Part shown: in pieces, positions 36,371 through 47,904 of the stretch
Position numbering within the stretch: the first letter of the stretch is position 1
Layout of the letters: each line of letters starts with the position of its first letter
Source of the DNA: Alviniconcha marisindica
Taxonomy: Eukaryota > Mollusca > Gastropoda > Provannidae
DNA: 64,000 bases
Assembly: GCA_018857735.1 (NCBI GenBank)
Contig: JABMCL010002744.1
Coordinates: forward strand, 16,001-80,000
Direction: 5' to 3'
The notes under the pieces: generated by a model
What the model was told of the DNA's origin: nothing
What the model saw: only the letters and a program-made list of their open reading frames with translations
Databases searched by the model: none
Translations under genes and position numbers: made by a program

Positions 36371-36431
<61 letters not shown>
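36249..36431 (+). repeat. (GT)n, (CGTG)n, (CT)n compound microsatellite
   Basis: GT to 36316, CGTG units to about 36350, then CT 36374-36431. Confidence 0.95.
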
Positions 36432-36435
<4 letters not shown>

Positions 36436-37257
36436 GCTGCCGTGTGGAGATGTTAACCGTTTTGTTGTTGTGCGTTTTCTCGCCACCGCAAGTCCGTGCC
36501 ATGATATGCAAATCATGTTATGAGGTATTTTGGGTATTTAAAACACACACACAAACAACAACAACAACAACAAACACGGCCACACACAATCCTCACACCC
36601 TACGGAGTGCATTTTCAACGTACAGTAACATGTTACAACGACATGAACTAAAGGAACAGAAATGTTTATCGGATCAGCCGGATAAAACCTAGGATCCACA
36701 CACACACTTACAGAAAGGATCCACACACACACTTACAGAAAAGCACCAGCATGTGAAGTCATCACCAACATACCCTCACCGAACAGGAAACCACAGTGAC
36801 ACTGAGAAAGAACAGCGGGCTCCGCACCCACAATTAATCATGTTTGCCAGGTGCTGACCCCCCCCCCACACACACACCCTACCCCCTCTTCACCCCGTTT
36901 CGTCTTCGCTGCAGTTTTCAAAACTAATTTATCAAAAATCGCTCTGTTGACATACGTAACACTGAAGCACCGACACCGAGAGCGGCTGCTGCGTGTCTTA
37001 TCTCCTACACCAACAGCTGATGGTGCGGGGCGAGCGGCAAGCAGCCAGGTAAGAAACGTTTTGGAGGACAGTGCGAGGGGCAGTGTACGTGTTTCCTCAC
37101 AGCCAGGTACACTGCGGAGGGAGGGCAGGCAGGGCCCCGCAGGATGTTGACTAAAGCCCCACAGCAAGGACGACACACACGTAGACACTCGCACATCACC
37201 TCTGCCAATGAGGCAAACTCAGCGCACAACTATGCTTTGTTTGCTTCTTTGATCAGA
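36432..37257. other. Unique sequence, no gene recognised
   Basis: A 24-bp phrase with ggatccacacacacacttac is repeated at 36692 and 36717. Otherwise single-copy. Confidence 0.4.
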
Positions 37258-37398
37258 TTTTTTTTTTTTTTTTTTTTGGGGGGGGGGGGTTGGCAGCTGG
37301 AAGGAGCCAGCTATTTCAAAACTCTACACTTTTTAAGCAGTCTTCGAGCGCGCGCGCGCGCACACACACACACACACACTCACACAGTGGGAGAGAGA

Positions 37399-37458
<60 letters not shown>
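37258..37458 (+). repeat. T21-G11 run and (GC)n/(CA)n/(CT)n tract
   Basis: A homopolymer switch from T to G at 37278/37279. Compound microsatellite at 37347-37458. Confidence 0.9.
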
Positions 37459-37463
<5 letters not shown>

Positions 37464-38041
37464 CTCGTCATTTATGTTTGAAGCTAACACTCGGCGATTT
37501 TGTCAGCCTCACAGTCATAATAAGATATCAACGTGGCGATTTTGTCAGTCTCACTGTCATAACAGAATATCAACGTGTAACTCTTACTAAGACAAAACGA
37601 AAGGCATACAGTTAACGGTAAACAAGTTCTGAACAACAAGCGGATTCACGTTTCAGTCCCGGTGGCAAGGTTTACTAGGCAGTGTTTATAAATATTAGCC
37701 TAGTTGGATCAAGCTTCAAACGCACTCGACTGGATCAACAATCGACATCAAAAATTCCGTTCAGTTGCCCAGCACGCTACTATTCTCCACTCCAGAATCA
37801 TAACATTATCGCAGCCGAGTCGGTGGCAGACGAGTTCAAAGCCCCTTCCGTCACCACATGGGAAAATTCCTGCACAGGGAGGCCGGAAAAGAGAGCAGCT
37901 GTAAAAATTAAATCGGACCCTGACAGGAAGTCCAGAAACATTTTCGCTGGCTGCTGCCATGCAGCAATTTTTTTACCCCCCCCCCCATTCTATCGCATCA
38001 CTCTTCCCTCTCGACTCAGTTGCCCATCCTCGCCCATGGGT
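37459..38041. other. Unique sequence with a 42-bp duplication
   Basis: ggcgattttgtcag(c/t)ctcac with the following atatcaacgtg occurs twice at 37492-37577. The rest is single-copy without a recognised exon. Confidence 0.45.
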
Positions 38042-38441
38042 GAGTCGGTTTGGCCTAGCGGTGTGGCGTTTGGCTGGTAAGCAGAGGGACCTCGGTTCGA
38101 ATCCGCGTCGGCTCTCCTTTCTCTTCAAAAGTTGTGATCTGTGGACATTGTTTTGTCAGTGTTCAGGAACTGTGTGAGAGTCGAGGTGGTAGTCCTGGGC
38201 TCCCCGTCCTAATGAGCCTTATGGTTTCTGTGGACGTAAAGCAATATTGAACCGTGCTTCGGCATTGGACACGGTTTGTCCCTAATATGTCAACCGACAT
38301 CCGAGGACATGAAGCTCTACTTCACCAACACACTGTCTTGTGACTTTGTCCTTCGCAGTTAATGAAACATTAAAATGCCTCTCATCGCTGCCCATCTTAA
38401 GGCAGGAGTCATTCTGGTGGTGACACTGACAGCGCAGCAAC

Positions 38442-38511
<70 letters not shown>

Positions 38512-38600
38512 CTCTCTTCCCACACACCTCCATACCCCTTCCCCCCGTCCCTAATAAGCCATATGGTTTCTGTGGACGTTAAGCACCATGTTTACTTTAC
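38042..38600 (+). mobile_element. SINE family B, full length, carrying a nested family C
   Basis: Begins with the tRNA-like head (gagtcggtttggcctagcgg, box B ggttcgaatcc) and ends with the T1 tail (tgtggacgttaagcaccatg at about 38571-38590). The body is split by a family C element (about 38155-38332) and a (TA)n tract (38442-38507). Confidence 0.9.
38155..38332 (+). mobile_element. Family C element nested inside SINE B
   Basis: ttcaggaactgtgtgagagt through gtccctaatatgtcaaccg to gaggacatgaagctctac interrupts the SINE B body between acattgttttgt and acactgtcttgt, an imperfect target duplication. Confidence 0.82.
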
Positions 38601-38700
38601 CAGCCCACGAGTGTTGGTCGGGTCGGGACACAGTCACACTCCAGCCACAGCTGGTGTGCTGGGAGTTCTGGCGAGACTCTGCGAGTCTCAAGAGCCAGTA
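38601..38700. other. Unique sequence
   Basis: Nothing recognised. Confidence 0.3.
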
Positions 38701-39020
38701 GTTTGCAGTGAGAGACACATTCCTGCCTTAACTCACTCAGTCCGCGGACCCAAAGATCGGCTTCACGCAGAGCCACTAGCCTGCAGGGAGAGACACATTC
38801 ATGCCTTAACTCACTCAGTCCGCGGACCCAAAGATCGGCTTCACGCAGAGCCACTAGCCTGCAGGGAGAGACACATTCGGATTCCTGCCTTTACTCACTC
38901 AGTCCGCGGACCCAAAGATCGGCTTCACGCAGAGCCACTAGTGTGCAGGGAGAGAAACACTCCTGATCCTGTCTTTATTCATTTTAAGTCCGCGGAGCCA
39001 AAGATCGGCTTCTCGTCCGG
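38701..39020 (+). repeat. Minisatellite, 78-86-bp unit, four copies
   Basis: tccgcggacccaaagatcgg recurs at 38741, 38819 and 38903, and at 38989 as a variant. Each is preceded by gcagggagagacacatt and actcactcag. Confidence 0.92.
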
Positions 39021-39052
39021 TGAAGCTACTGTTTTGCTGTGTGATGATCCCG

Positions 39053-39153
<101 letters not shown>

Positions 39154-39667
39154 AGGGGGGAGAGAAAGAAAAAGAGACGCAGCAAAGTAACCAAACCGAA
39201 TGAGAGGGGAGAGGGGGGGGAGAAGAGAGGGAGGGAGGGAGAGGGGGGGGGGGGGAGAGAGAACAAACAAAAGCATCATCCATCTGGTATACATGTACCA
39301 AGAAACAGTAACTTGTCCTAGGAACAGCTCTCGACACTACTGATAACTGATAAAGCTGGTACATTATCCATGATTGTGTCAACTGATTCAAAAACTGATC
39401 TGCTAAGTCTTCTCATCCAATGACGCTACTGTAAGAACACCCGCACCAAGACATCTGGTTTCGACTGGGAGTGGTACAGACAATGACAAACGTGCCACAG
39501 ACACCTCGTCTGCTGACGTGAAAACTAAGTAACTAATACGCCTCCAAAGAGACACTGGTGACTGCACCTCCAAGGCTAAGACTAAGAGACACTGGCTTTT
39601 ATGCCTCATCTGGGTCCAAAGATCTACTTGTGATCCACTGATAATTCTGCATTTTGCTTTGCTTTTC

Positions 39668-39668
<1 letters not shown>
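39154..39668. other. Purine-rich then unique sequence
   Basis: G-run at 39242-39255; no gene recognised. Confidence 0.35.
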
Positions 39669-39733
<65 letters not shown>

Positions 39734-39836
39734 CGATAGTGTGTGTGTGTGTGAGTTGTGTGTGTGTGTGCGTGCGATGTGGTGTGTGGTGTGGTGGTGT
39801 GGGTGGTGGTGCGTGCTGTGGTTGGTGGTGTGTGGT

Positions 39837-39884
<48 letters not shown>
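39669..39884 (+). repeat. (GT)n/(GGT)n compound microsatellite
   Basis: GT 39669-39724, degenerate GT/GC, GTGGT-rich 39775-39840, GT to 39884. Confidence 0.93.
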
Positions 39885-39887
<3 letters not shown>

Positions 39888-40050
39888 ACGTGCGTGCGTG
39901 CAGTGTGTGGTGATTGACGGTGTTTAAAACACGCAAACCTGAGCATCTGCCATGCTAAGACCAGGAGATATTTGTTCTTCTTTCCTAGGGTATAAGATCG
40001 CTTTCTGGTCAGACACAAACCTACGACCCCCAAGAGTCAGTGGTGCACAC

Positions 40051-40246
40051 TGATGATGATGATGATGATGATGATGAAGTGATGCTTAATGTCCTCAGAT
40101 GTCAGTTGACATATTAGGGACAAGTTGTGACCAATGCCGAAGCACGGTGCAATAATTTTTTTACGTCCACGGAAAACAGAAGGTTCGTTAGGACGGACAG
40201 CCCAGGACGGCCACCTCGACTCTCACACAGCTCCTGAACTATGTGT
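40051..40246 (-). mobile_element. Family C retroelement with (ATC)n tail
   Basis: 196 bp in reverse orientation from (TGA)n through gtcagttgacatattaggga to cacacagctcctgaact. The 11-bp duplication gtggtgcacac lies at 40040-40050 and 40247-40257. On its own strand the element ends in repeated ATC. Confidence 0.92.
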
Positions 40247-40257
40247 GTGGTGCACAC

Positions 40258-41050
40258 GAAGCCTATCATAAATTTATACCCACCCAAGATCTACATGTCA
40301 CCCAACGACATTACCGTTTTGCTAGATCCAGATCATGCGGTGAAAAACTCTCACACTAGAGCATCCGGTCTGTCGGGCGTCACGGGCTATTTACAGTAGA
40401 TATGCACAAGTCATCTGGCTCACAATGAGCTTGCTGTTCCAAAGGCCACGCTATCATGACGCTCGCTATACATCGTTAGCACCGCTCGCTGTGAAATTGA
40501 CGATAATCAGAGAGCCAGACCAAGACACTTTCCAACCCCAGCAGTTGGTGTGTTGGAAGACAGGCGGGTTTGTCTTTCAATACCTGCAAGGAATCTGGGG
40601 AAGGAATTCAATGAAACATTCAGAATTTTATCATTAATTTACACTTGCACAGTTATTGCGATTTAACTCTCTGACATAGTATGAATGCGCTCACGATTGT
40701 AAACTAACTTCTCACAAGCCACCGAAGCCGATGTTTAAAAGATCCGTACATTTCTGTTTTAAACCCCTTCCGCTCTTGGTTTACTTCTACTTTGTTGCTA
40801 ATGTTGATGTTGTTGTTCTTCACAGTTGCTGGTTCTTTACAGTTGTTGTTGCTGCTATATATGCTTCTTTTTTTCAACAGTGTGTCCATTTCATGTTTTT
40901 GAGAATTTATTGCTCATATGAACACTTGCTTCACGCCTCATCTCGAGATGTGCCCTAAGCGCTTCACAATGGCAACTGTAACCCTATTCTCTGCGTGCGA
41001 GAAGACCCACCGCGCTCTAGTCGTATGCGACCCTGAACGAGTCACTAGCT
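40258..41050. other. Unique sequence, no gene recognised
   Basis: Single-copy DNA; GTTGTT-rich around 40800-40860. Confidence 0.4.
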
Positions 41051-41425
41051 TTTTACACAGCACGTTCAGAATATCCACCAAAGTGGTTGCAGCGCTGTTT
41101 TTGAATTGTTACATGGCTGGCGCCACATGAAACCGCTGCCGTCTGGGCGCAAGTTCTATGTACACCACACAACCATGCACTATTCGAAATAACATACGTA
41201 GGGTGTATGTGTGTTTAGCCGTAATCTGCCATCTACACTTTTGGCAGAATGATCAAGAACTTTTACGTGCTTCTGCGGTTTTACCCGGTTCCCCTGGGTG
41301 GAACGAATACCGAAATAAGAGTCACAACAGAAAGTTGACCCTGGAGAAGAAAATTATCCCGGGACTCGAACCCGAGACCTTTCGATCACGAGTCCGTCGC
41401 TCTGCCGCTGAGCTATCGCCGCTCC
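41051..41425 (-). mobile_element. SINE family A, full length
   Basis: Minus-strand copy matching 15371-15745: tRNA-like head at 41345-41425 (box B in reverse gggactcgaaccc), then the body with cggtattcgttcc in reverse, and the 3' end near atatccaccaaagtggttgc. Confidence 0.88.
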
Positions 41426-41720
41426 CAATGAATGTCACAACGAATTAGAACTTGGACTGCCAACGAAATGGCAGCATTCCTGAAATGAAGACATTGGCAA
41501 GAAGGAATGGCCGGGGTACCTGGGGAATGGTCTCTCATCATTCCTTGCCCCCCCCCTTTCCTGGAGTGGAGGAGTCCAGGAATAACCGCTGTCAGCAGCA
41601 CTGTTAAAAAGACATTAAAAGAAGATTCGATTTCCCCTCCTCTCCCCTAAATAAACTCACCATCCTACCCAGCATTTCGATTTGATGACTTAAGCTGATG
41701 AAGCTATCATCTTTTCTCTG
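41426..41720. other. Unique sequence
   Basis: No feature recognised. Confidence 0.3.
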
Positions 41721-41733
41721 TCACGCACGCACG

Positions 41734-41798
<65 letters not shown>
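41721..41798 (+). repeat. (CA)n microsatellite
   Basis: CACG units then about 30 CA units. Confidence 0.95.
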
Positions 41799-41801
<3 letters not shown>

Positions 41802-42443
41802 ATGCATCGCAACGGAGGACCGAAAATTATATAAACTGTTTTTAATAACTCGGCATCACTCAAACTCGTAAAACCTTTTTTTATGTATCGCTCAAAGCAA
41901 ATGTCTGGCGATCCAATTTTCTTTCAATAACCCCGACACAAAAAGTGACAACGCGATCCCTATCGGTGGCTGTAGCCTATTACCGGTCGCGACTGAGATC
42001 TAGATGCACGAGGCAAATTCTTCCACCCAGGGAGCCGCTCATCAGGAAGACTCCTACCCGCGGGGTCCATTCCTGTTATCGCCTTTGGCACTTCTAGCTC
42101 CAAGCATCTCCACAGTTCAGCTCATGAGCGTGTCACAGAACGGGAGGTAAATACTGATGGAGTTCCCTTTGAAGTTCAGCTACATGCTTGAAGAGCAAGA
42201 TCGAAATCAATTCATCAAACAGACCAAGGTACGGAATCTTGTTTTGGCCGAAATGCAGCATACTTTTTTTACATCTGCAAAAAAGAAGAAGACAAAACAG
42301 AAACAGATACTTCTAAGACTAATTAATAGTAGTTTAGAGCAAACCCGTTGTCGATAACCTTAAAAGACGTAAGAGAAGTTTTAATCTTGTCCACAAGATC
42401 TCAAAAGACACCGAAATTCTAGGTTGGCTACTGTCAGTGGTCA

Positions 42444-42444
<1 letters not shown>
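41799..42444. other. Unique sequence, no gene recognised
   Basis: Single-copy DNA; short open frame at 42157-42357 without a recognisable domain. Confidence 0.35.

Positions 42445-42507
<63 letters not shown>
42445..42507 (+). repeat. (TA)n microsatellite
   Basis: About 31 TA units. Confidence 0.95.
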
Positions 42508-42514
<7 letters not shown>

Positions 42515-43136
42515 TAACAGAGTTCAAGTCGCTTCTAATCTATCCATCATGATCTTTACCTTCCAAACCGAGTCTCAGCTCAGTTCAGTTCACAATGTTC
42601 TGTGCGCTCGGAAAAGCCCAGGCGAGTTTCACCCACTGACACTGAATAATATACATACATAATTCAACGTCTGTGAAGTTTCCCCCCAACGCGGCCTTTG
42701 AAGTAGTGACAATCAGCAGAGATAAACGACGAAAACCGTAAACAAACCCCAAAGTCTGTCAGCAGTAACAACTACTTCATACTGATTCTCATCACGTCTG
42801 TCGTGCTCGATCTCATTGATCAACTAGCCGAAAATAAGAGCTGTCAGGTCAAGCAAGCCACCGTCAGTGAAGAGCAACTCCCGACCCCGTGTCCGATCGA
42901 CCCCCACCACCACCCTCCCCACCCCTCACCTCCCGCCTAGCAAACATTAATTAAAATGCACGAGCCATTAAAACAATGCAAGCGTGTGGTTGCCCATGCC
43001 ATCACTGGGTGTGCTAGCGGTGGTCCCATCTGTCCTGGAGGAACTGTCTCCCATAGGAATTGATTCGCGGAGCTGTCTGGAATGGGAATCCGGATTCAAT
43101 CCTGGCTGTGTGGAACCCGTCGTGCAAGGCTTGCTG
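42508..43136. other. Unique sequence; attaattaaaa block
   Basis: 42940-42985 is AT-rich with acattaattaaaatgc. No exon recognised. Confidence 0.35.
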
Positions 43137-43243
43137 ACTTGACGTGCGTGGCTTTGCACTGTATAATAACAGCTTGACGTGCCTGGCTTTGCACTGTATA
43201 ATAACAGCTTGACGTGCGTGGCTTTGCACTGTATAATAACAGC
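43137..43243 (+). repeat. 35-bp tandem repeat, three copies
   Basis: cttgacgtgcgtggctttgc followed by actgtataataacag, three near-identical copies. Confidence 0.93.
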
Positions 43244-43294
43244 TTCCAAAGGGATGGACAGCGTTGAACTTGCACCAAAAGCTGCTGAGGTAGC

Positions 43295-43311
43295 GAAAGA
43301 GAGAGCGAGAG

Positions 43312-43361
<50 letters not shown>

Positions 43362-43437
43362 CAGACAGAGACAGAGAGAGTATGCGTGCGTGCGTGCGTG
43401 CGTGCTGTGTGTGTGTGTGGGGGGGGGGGGGGGGGGG
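43295..43437 (+). repeat. (GA)n, (CGTG)n and G-run
   Basis: GA 43304-43380, CGTG 43385-43405, and a G run ending at 43437. Confidence 0.92.
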
Positions 43438-43981
43438 TCGCGGCTCTAAACGGGGGAGCGAGCAAGGTGTTGCTAGTAGAGCTGTCTACTGTAGTTGAAG
43501 CACAGACGCTCGTGTATCTGACCGCTCACTGTGGCTGGCTGACCGGTTTCCGTGAACCACTTTCCCAACCATCCACACGTCACAGCGGTTTGAAAAACGG
43601 GGCCATCACTACATAAAACCTTTAAAAAAAATATATTTATAATCATACTGTACTGCTCGCACACCGTGGCTTTTCCGTCACGGTTGACCTCCAGCACCTT
43701 GATCACACGGTGTGCACTACTACCCAGGAAGACGTCGCTAGCCCAGAGGAGGGCGTCATAAAACAAGCAACCGTCTCCACCGCCATTCCGCACGGACAGC
43801 GGAGGCCGATGAGACGGAAGGGCTCGTCACGCGAATTTAACCTAATCACAGCCCGGGTCGGAATCGTGTCCACTCATAAAACTGGTCGCACTTTAGCCGG
43901 ACCAGTGAGTGGCCATCTCCTCTGGACCTGGAAGAGCCAGTCCTTCTCTGCTGGACGCGGGAGGCAAATTGTTCGTTAGAC
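43438..43981. other. Unique sequence, no gene recognised
   Basis: Single-copy DNA. Confidence 0.4.
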
Positions 43982-44520
43982 TTGTTTGTCGCCGACCTGT
44001 CTCCGGAGAGGTACTGGCGGGGACCGAGATCCCAGGAGGCTGTTAATAAACTAATGATTTTGGGGAAACGCTACACTGTTACTAAACTAATGATTTTGGG
44101 GAAACGCTACACTGTTACTAAACTAATGATTTTGGGGAAACGCTACACTGTTACTAAACTAATGATTTTGGGGAAACGCTACACTGTTCCTAAACTAATG
44201 ATTTCAGTGAAAGGGGGTATACCTAACGCTACCCTGTTACTAAACTAATGATTTCGGGGAAAGGGGGTATACCTAACGCTACACTGTTACTAAACTAATG
44301 ATTTCGGGGAAAGGGGGTATACCTAACGCTACCCTGTTACTAAACTAATGATTTCGGGGAAAGGGGGTATACCTAACGCTACCCTGTCACTAAACTAATG
44401 ATTTCGGGGAAAGGGTGTATACCTAACGCTACCCTGTTACTAAAATAATGATTTCTGCACTACCATGGGTGGCGATGGGAGCCATTCTGATGTTTCGTCA
44501 ACTGCGAGGGGTAATGTCAC
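43982..44520 (-). mobile_element. SINE family B/T2 expanded by an internal array
   Basis: The left end is a T2 tail (cgccgacctgtctccggaga, ggaccgagatcccaggaggc). The right end resumes the SINE body (ggcgatgggagccattctga) at about 44468. The segment between is an internal tandem array. Confidence 0.85.
44051..44444 (+). repeat. 36-bp and 50-bp tandem array inside a SINE
   Basis: Four 36-bp units start ctaatgattttgggg at 44051, 44087, 44123 and 44159. Five 50-bp units start ctaatgatttc at 44195, 44245, 44295, 44345 and 44395. Both carry acgctac(a/c)ctgttac from the SINE body. The 50-bp form adds gggggtatacctaacg, also SINE sequence. Confidence 0.95.
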
Positions 44521-44700
44521 ATACTTTTTTTCGCCCCTTCTTTTTCTTCCGTATAAAGTCCAACATCAACACTCCGAAGGCTCTGACACTTTCAGTGCAT
44601 GCCGGGTTATTTAAATATTTCCACAATCCACCCGAATTCTGACATGGACTAATGACAGGTTCTTTAAAGTGCGTATGTGACCTTTTAGCATGCGTATGAT
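44521..44700. other. Unique AT-rich sequence
   Basis: Nothing recognised. Confidence 0.3.
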
Positions 44701-44712
44701 ACACACGGGGGG

Positions 44713-44766
44713 TAAGTAACTTGGTGTTTTACGCCCAGTCAACCATTGCGGTTATATCAGGGCAAA
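44713..44766 (-). mobile_element. 54-bp T3 tail insertion with target duplication
   Basis: taagtaacttggtgttttac then gcccagtcaaccattgcggt, bounded by a perfect 12-bp repeat, acacacgggggg, at 44701-44712 and 44767-44778. Confidence 0.85.
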
Positions 44767-44804
44767 ACACACGGGGGGACTTTGGAAGGACGAAGGACTC
44801 AGTA

Positions 44805-44912
44805 GGGTGTCAACGAGTCACAAGTTTTGAAGAGACAGGAGAGCCGAAGCGGGAACCGAACCGTCGTCCGTTCACAAGCCTAACGCCTTACCGCTGGGCC
44901 ACAGCGGCTCAC
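44805..44912 (-). mobile_element. SINE family B head fragment
   Basis: cacaagttttgaagagacag through gaaccgaaccgtcgtccg to ttaccgctgggccac, matching the family B head and adjacent body in reverse. Confidence 0.8.
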
Positions 44913-45647
44913 AACGACGACAGATAATGCAAATGCTGTTCGATGATATCGAGAACGTGGCGGGGGCCCGAAAAAGCGAAGCGCAAGTGGCACGGTCTGA
45001 CTCTGAGCCTGTCAACCTCGACCTTTTCCCAGGGTCAATCTGATCTGAACAACACGAAGACAATCATCTTTGACTTTTCCTTGTGGTAGTCAACTGATCT
45101 CCGCAATAAGGAGAGTCATCCTTGCCCTTTTCCGGGAGCGGTGGATCTGAATAACAAGGAGAGTCGGCTTTGATCTCCGCCTTCTTTCATCAATCTGAAT
45201 GTCAACAAAGCTGTTTGTGTGTGAAAAGCGGGAAACCCACGTACGCCATTCTACCTTCGGATTTGTTCATCACAATTTATACTATAGATCATCCATGGTT
45301 TACGACACTGATGACCTACGTTTGATCCGAATAAAAACAGATGCTGGTGACATTACCCATACATATATTTTTTACAGCCTGCAGTTATTATTTAATTCAC
45401 CTATGAGCAGCTTAGTTTATTGGGTGATGTTGCTTCATTAGTCCACTGCTGTGTCCAGCAACAATGCAACACCTGTCTGCCAAAGACCGTTTACTGTACA
45501 TCTCACAATCCAGGATGAATACATTATAACGAAAATCGGATGTCGCCCATTATTTCAAAATGCCAATACTTTTGTGTAAATTGCGTGACAAGTCAATATT
45601 CTGTTTGCCCATTAAAGAACCAATATGTCATGCATTCATGAACAAGG

Positions 45648-45650
<3 letters not shown>
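44913..45650. other. Unique sequence, no gene recognised
   Basis: Loosely repeated phrases around 45030-45180 (tc(a/t)atctgaac/taacaa(c/g)g, ggagagtc) hint at a decayed tandem repeat of about 60 bp. Confidence 0.4.

Positions 45651-45698
<48 letters not shown>
45651..45698 (+). repeat. (TA)n microsatellite
   Basis: About 24 TA units. Confidence 0.95.
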
Positions 45699-45701
<3 letters not shown>

Positions 45702-46270
45702 GTAGGATAATGATGCACAAACAAGTCACTGACCATACCATTACCATGTGTATGTAAGTATACTAATATAGTGCTATTAATGTATTAAACGCGTCACTGT
45801 GTACCAACATGTATTACACTATTACAAACATTCGCGATGCACGAGCTACTCCCTGGAATCTAGCCGAGTTCTCCGGACCGAGTGACAGCGACACACGCCT
45901 GTACACCGCACTACTCGTGAGCAACAGTACCAGCAGTATGCGCACCTGTGGGTCATTACTAACACTAACAGTCCATGTGCCCACCATGCACTGCACAGTG
46001 CAGGGGGGGCTGAATGTGGGGCAAGCACGTGCAGCACGTTGCTCCCATTGTGGTTTACTGCCACACGGCCATCAGACGCATTTACCTGGCTCTGCTCGGC
46101 TGCTCTCCAGGGGCATCAATACCACCTCTGGTCATTAGGCCTTCAGTGCTCTCGCCCCATTCTCCGCTCGTTTAGACTACAATCAGCAAGTCCAGGAGGA
46201 TTTCCTTCAAATTTAAACAAATGAGCCGTTCTTCGTTAGGGCAGTCTGTGCAGAAGTAATCTCTCGTGTG
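45699..46270. other. Unique sequence, no gene recognised
   Basis: Single-copy DNA with overlapping short open frames on both strands, none recognisable. Confidence 0.4.
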
Positions 46271-46302
46271 TGTCAGTCTGTCTGCCTCTCTCTCTCTCTC
46301 TC

Positions 46303-46508
46303 TACTCATCAGTAGCTTAGCAAGGACTAGCTGTTAGGTCTTTGACTGAACCTAAACTACAATCCTTGTAAAATAAAGTTTTCGAGTTCGATCTCTCTCT
46401 CTCTCTCTCTTTACTCATCAGTAGCTTAGCAAGGACTAGCTGTTAGGTTTTTGACTGAACCTAAACTACAATCCTTGCAAAATAAAGTTTTCCAATAGTC
46501 GAGTTCGA

Positions 46509-46510
<2 letters not shown>
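46303..46510 (+). mobile_element. Two tandem copies of element D between (TC)n tracts
   Basis: Copies at 46303-46391 and 46412-46510 (tactcatcagtagcttagca ... aataaagttttcgagttcg) are separated and flanked by (TC)n. The opposite-strand copy is at 2408-2515. Confidence 0.85.

Positions 46511-46564
<54 letters not shown>
46511..46564 (+). repeat. (TC)n microsatellite
   Basis: About 27 TC units following element D. Confidence 0.95.
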
Positions 46565-46566
<2 letters not shown>

Positions 46567-46693
46567 GACGGCCCACTGCAGATTCAGCTGAAAATGTCAC
46601 TGAATGTAATCGGGTTCTGTGAGTCTCTTGTTCCCCCACTGTACTTAAGTGAAGGGGGCTGTTGGCCTATTCAGTTAAATGTGCCGTGTCAGC

Positions 46694-46749
<56 letters not shown>

Positions 46750-47258
46750 GGTAAATCTACAATAATGTTCACCTCGCATCTTCTGGGTGAATTTCCACAG
46801 TTAAGCCACGACGGACGGCCGTTTTTGTCGGAGTCACGTTTTCCGGCCTGCATCTTATTTTGGACGTGTTCTGCATCTGTACCGTGTCCTCCCATTTTAC
46901 GACCTTCTCTGACTGTAATAAACCAGCCGCAGTAACCATCAATGCAGGAGCCACTAAAAGGCCCCAAAAAGCATCTAACTTCTCGCTAAGGTTGCGTGTG
47001 GACTGAAATACGTGATCGTAAGTTCTCACGAGTTAGATGCTTCAAAGACGCATTCATCCCTCTCTGCTTCAAATGGGCGAAGCGGCCAGGACGATTTAAA
47101 CCCTTTTTTGACCTTTGAAGGGAGAAATGGAAAGATCTACGAACCATGTTCGTTTATTGCCGACATAAAAGACGCCATAAAAGCCCAGAGCAGCCGTCTG
47201 CGGATGGAACATGGCCATTCTAGTCGACGACATTGCTAACATTATGATCAGTCATTGT

Positions 47259-47260
<2 letters not shown>
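46565..47260. other. Unique sequence with an internal (TC)n
   Basis: (TC)n at 46694-46749. No recognisable exon in the remaining single-copy DNA. Confidence 0.4.

Positions 47261-47327
<67 letters not shown>
47261..47327 (+). repeat. (TC)n microsatellite
   Basis: About 33 TC units. Confidence 0.95.
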
Positions 47328-47329
<2 letters not shown>

Positions 47330-47709
47330 GAAGGTATGGTCATCAGTGCTGACAGAAGCAGTCACCAGAAAACAACACACTGAGTTTTCAGAATCAAGTT
47401 ACTTTTTTTCTAAAGAAGAAAATGAGTTAAAACAAGAAATTAACTTAACTCATTAGTCCTACAAGTACAAGCACTTGCCAAACTTCAAGAGAAATCTGCG
47501 GCTAGCATCATACCCATCGTGAAATTATGCCGGTCTAGACAGACTGGTCCGCGTGCTAACATTCACAAACGACTTGCAGCTACGGATCTGTACTTCGCAC
47601 ACATGCTGATGCTTTACGCCTAATAACAACTGTTAGTACCCCGCAAAGCCCGGACTTCTACACTGAGACCTGCCGCTAACGCGCTACCGCTGTGCTGGTC
47701 CTTGCCGTA
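47328..47709. other. Unique sequence
   Basis: Nothing recognised. Confidence 0.35.
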
Positions 47710-47904
47710 TTTACAGAACTTCTGACTGTCTGACGTGTTTACAGAGCTTCTGACTGTCTGACGTGTTTACAGAACTTCCGATTGTCTGACGTGTTTACAG
47801 AACTTCTGATCGTCTGACGTGTTTACAGAACTTCTGGTTGTCTGACGTGTTTACAGAACTTCTGATCGTCTGACGTGTTTACAGAACTTCTGGTCGTCTG
47901 ACGT
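47710..47904 (+). repeat. Minisatellite, 28-bp unit, seven copies
   Basis: tttacagaacttctgactgt followed by ctgacgtg repeats at exact 28-bp spacing from 47710 to 47904, with single-base variants. Confidence 0.96.

Noticed and set aside
38042..38115. Possible tRNA gene in the family B head
   Set aside because: The ends can partly pair, but the T-arm is mispaired and the same head recurs in many SINE copies.
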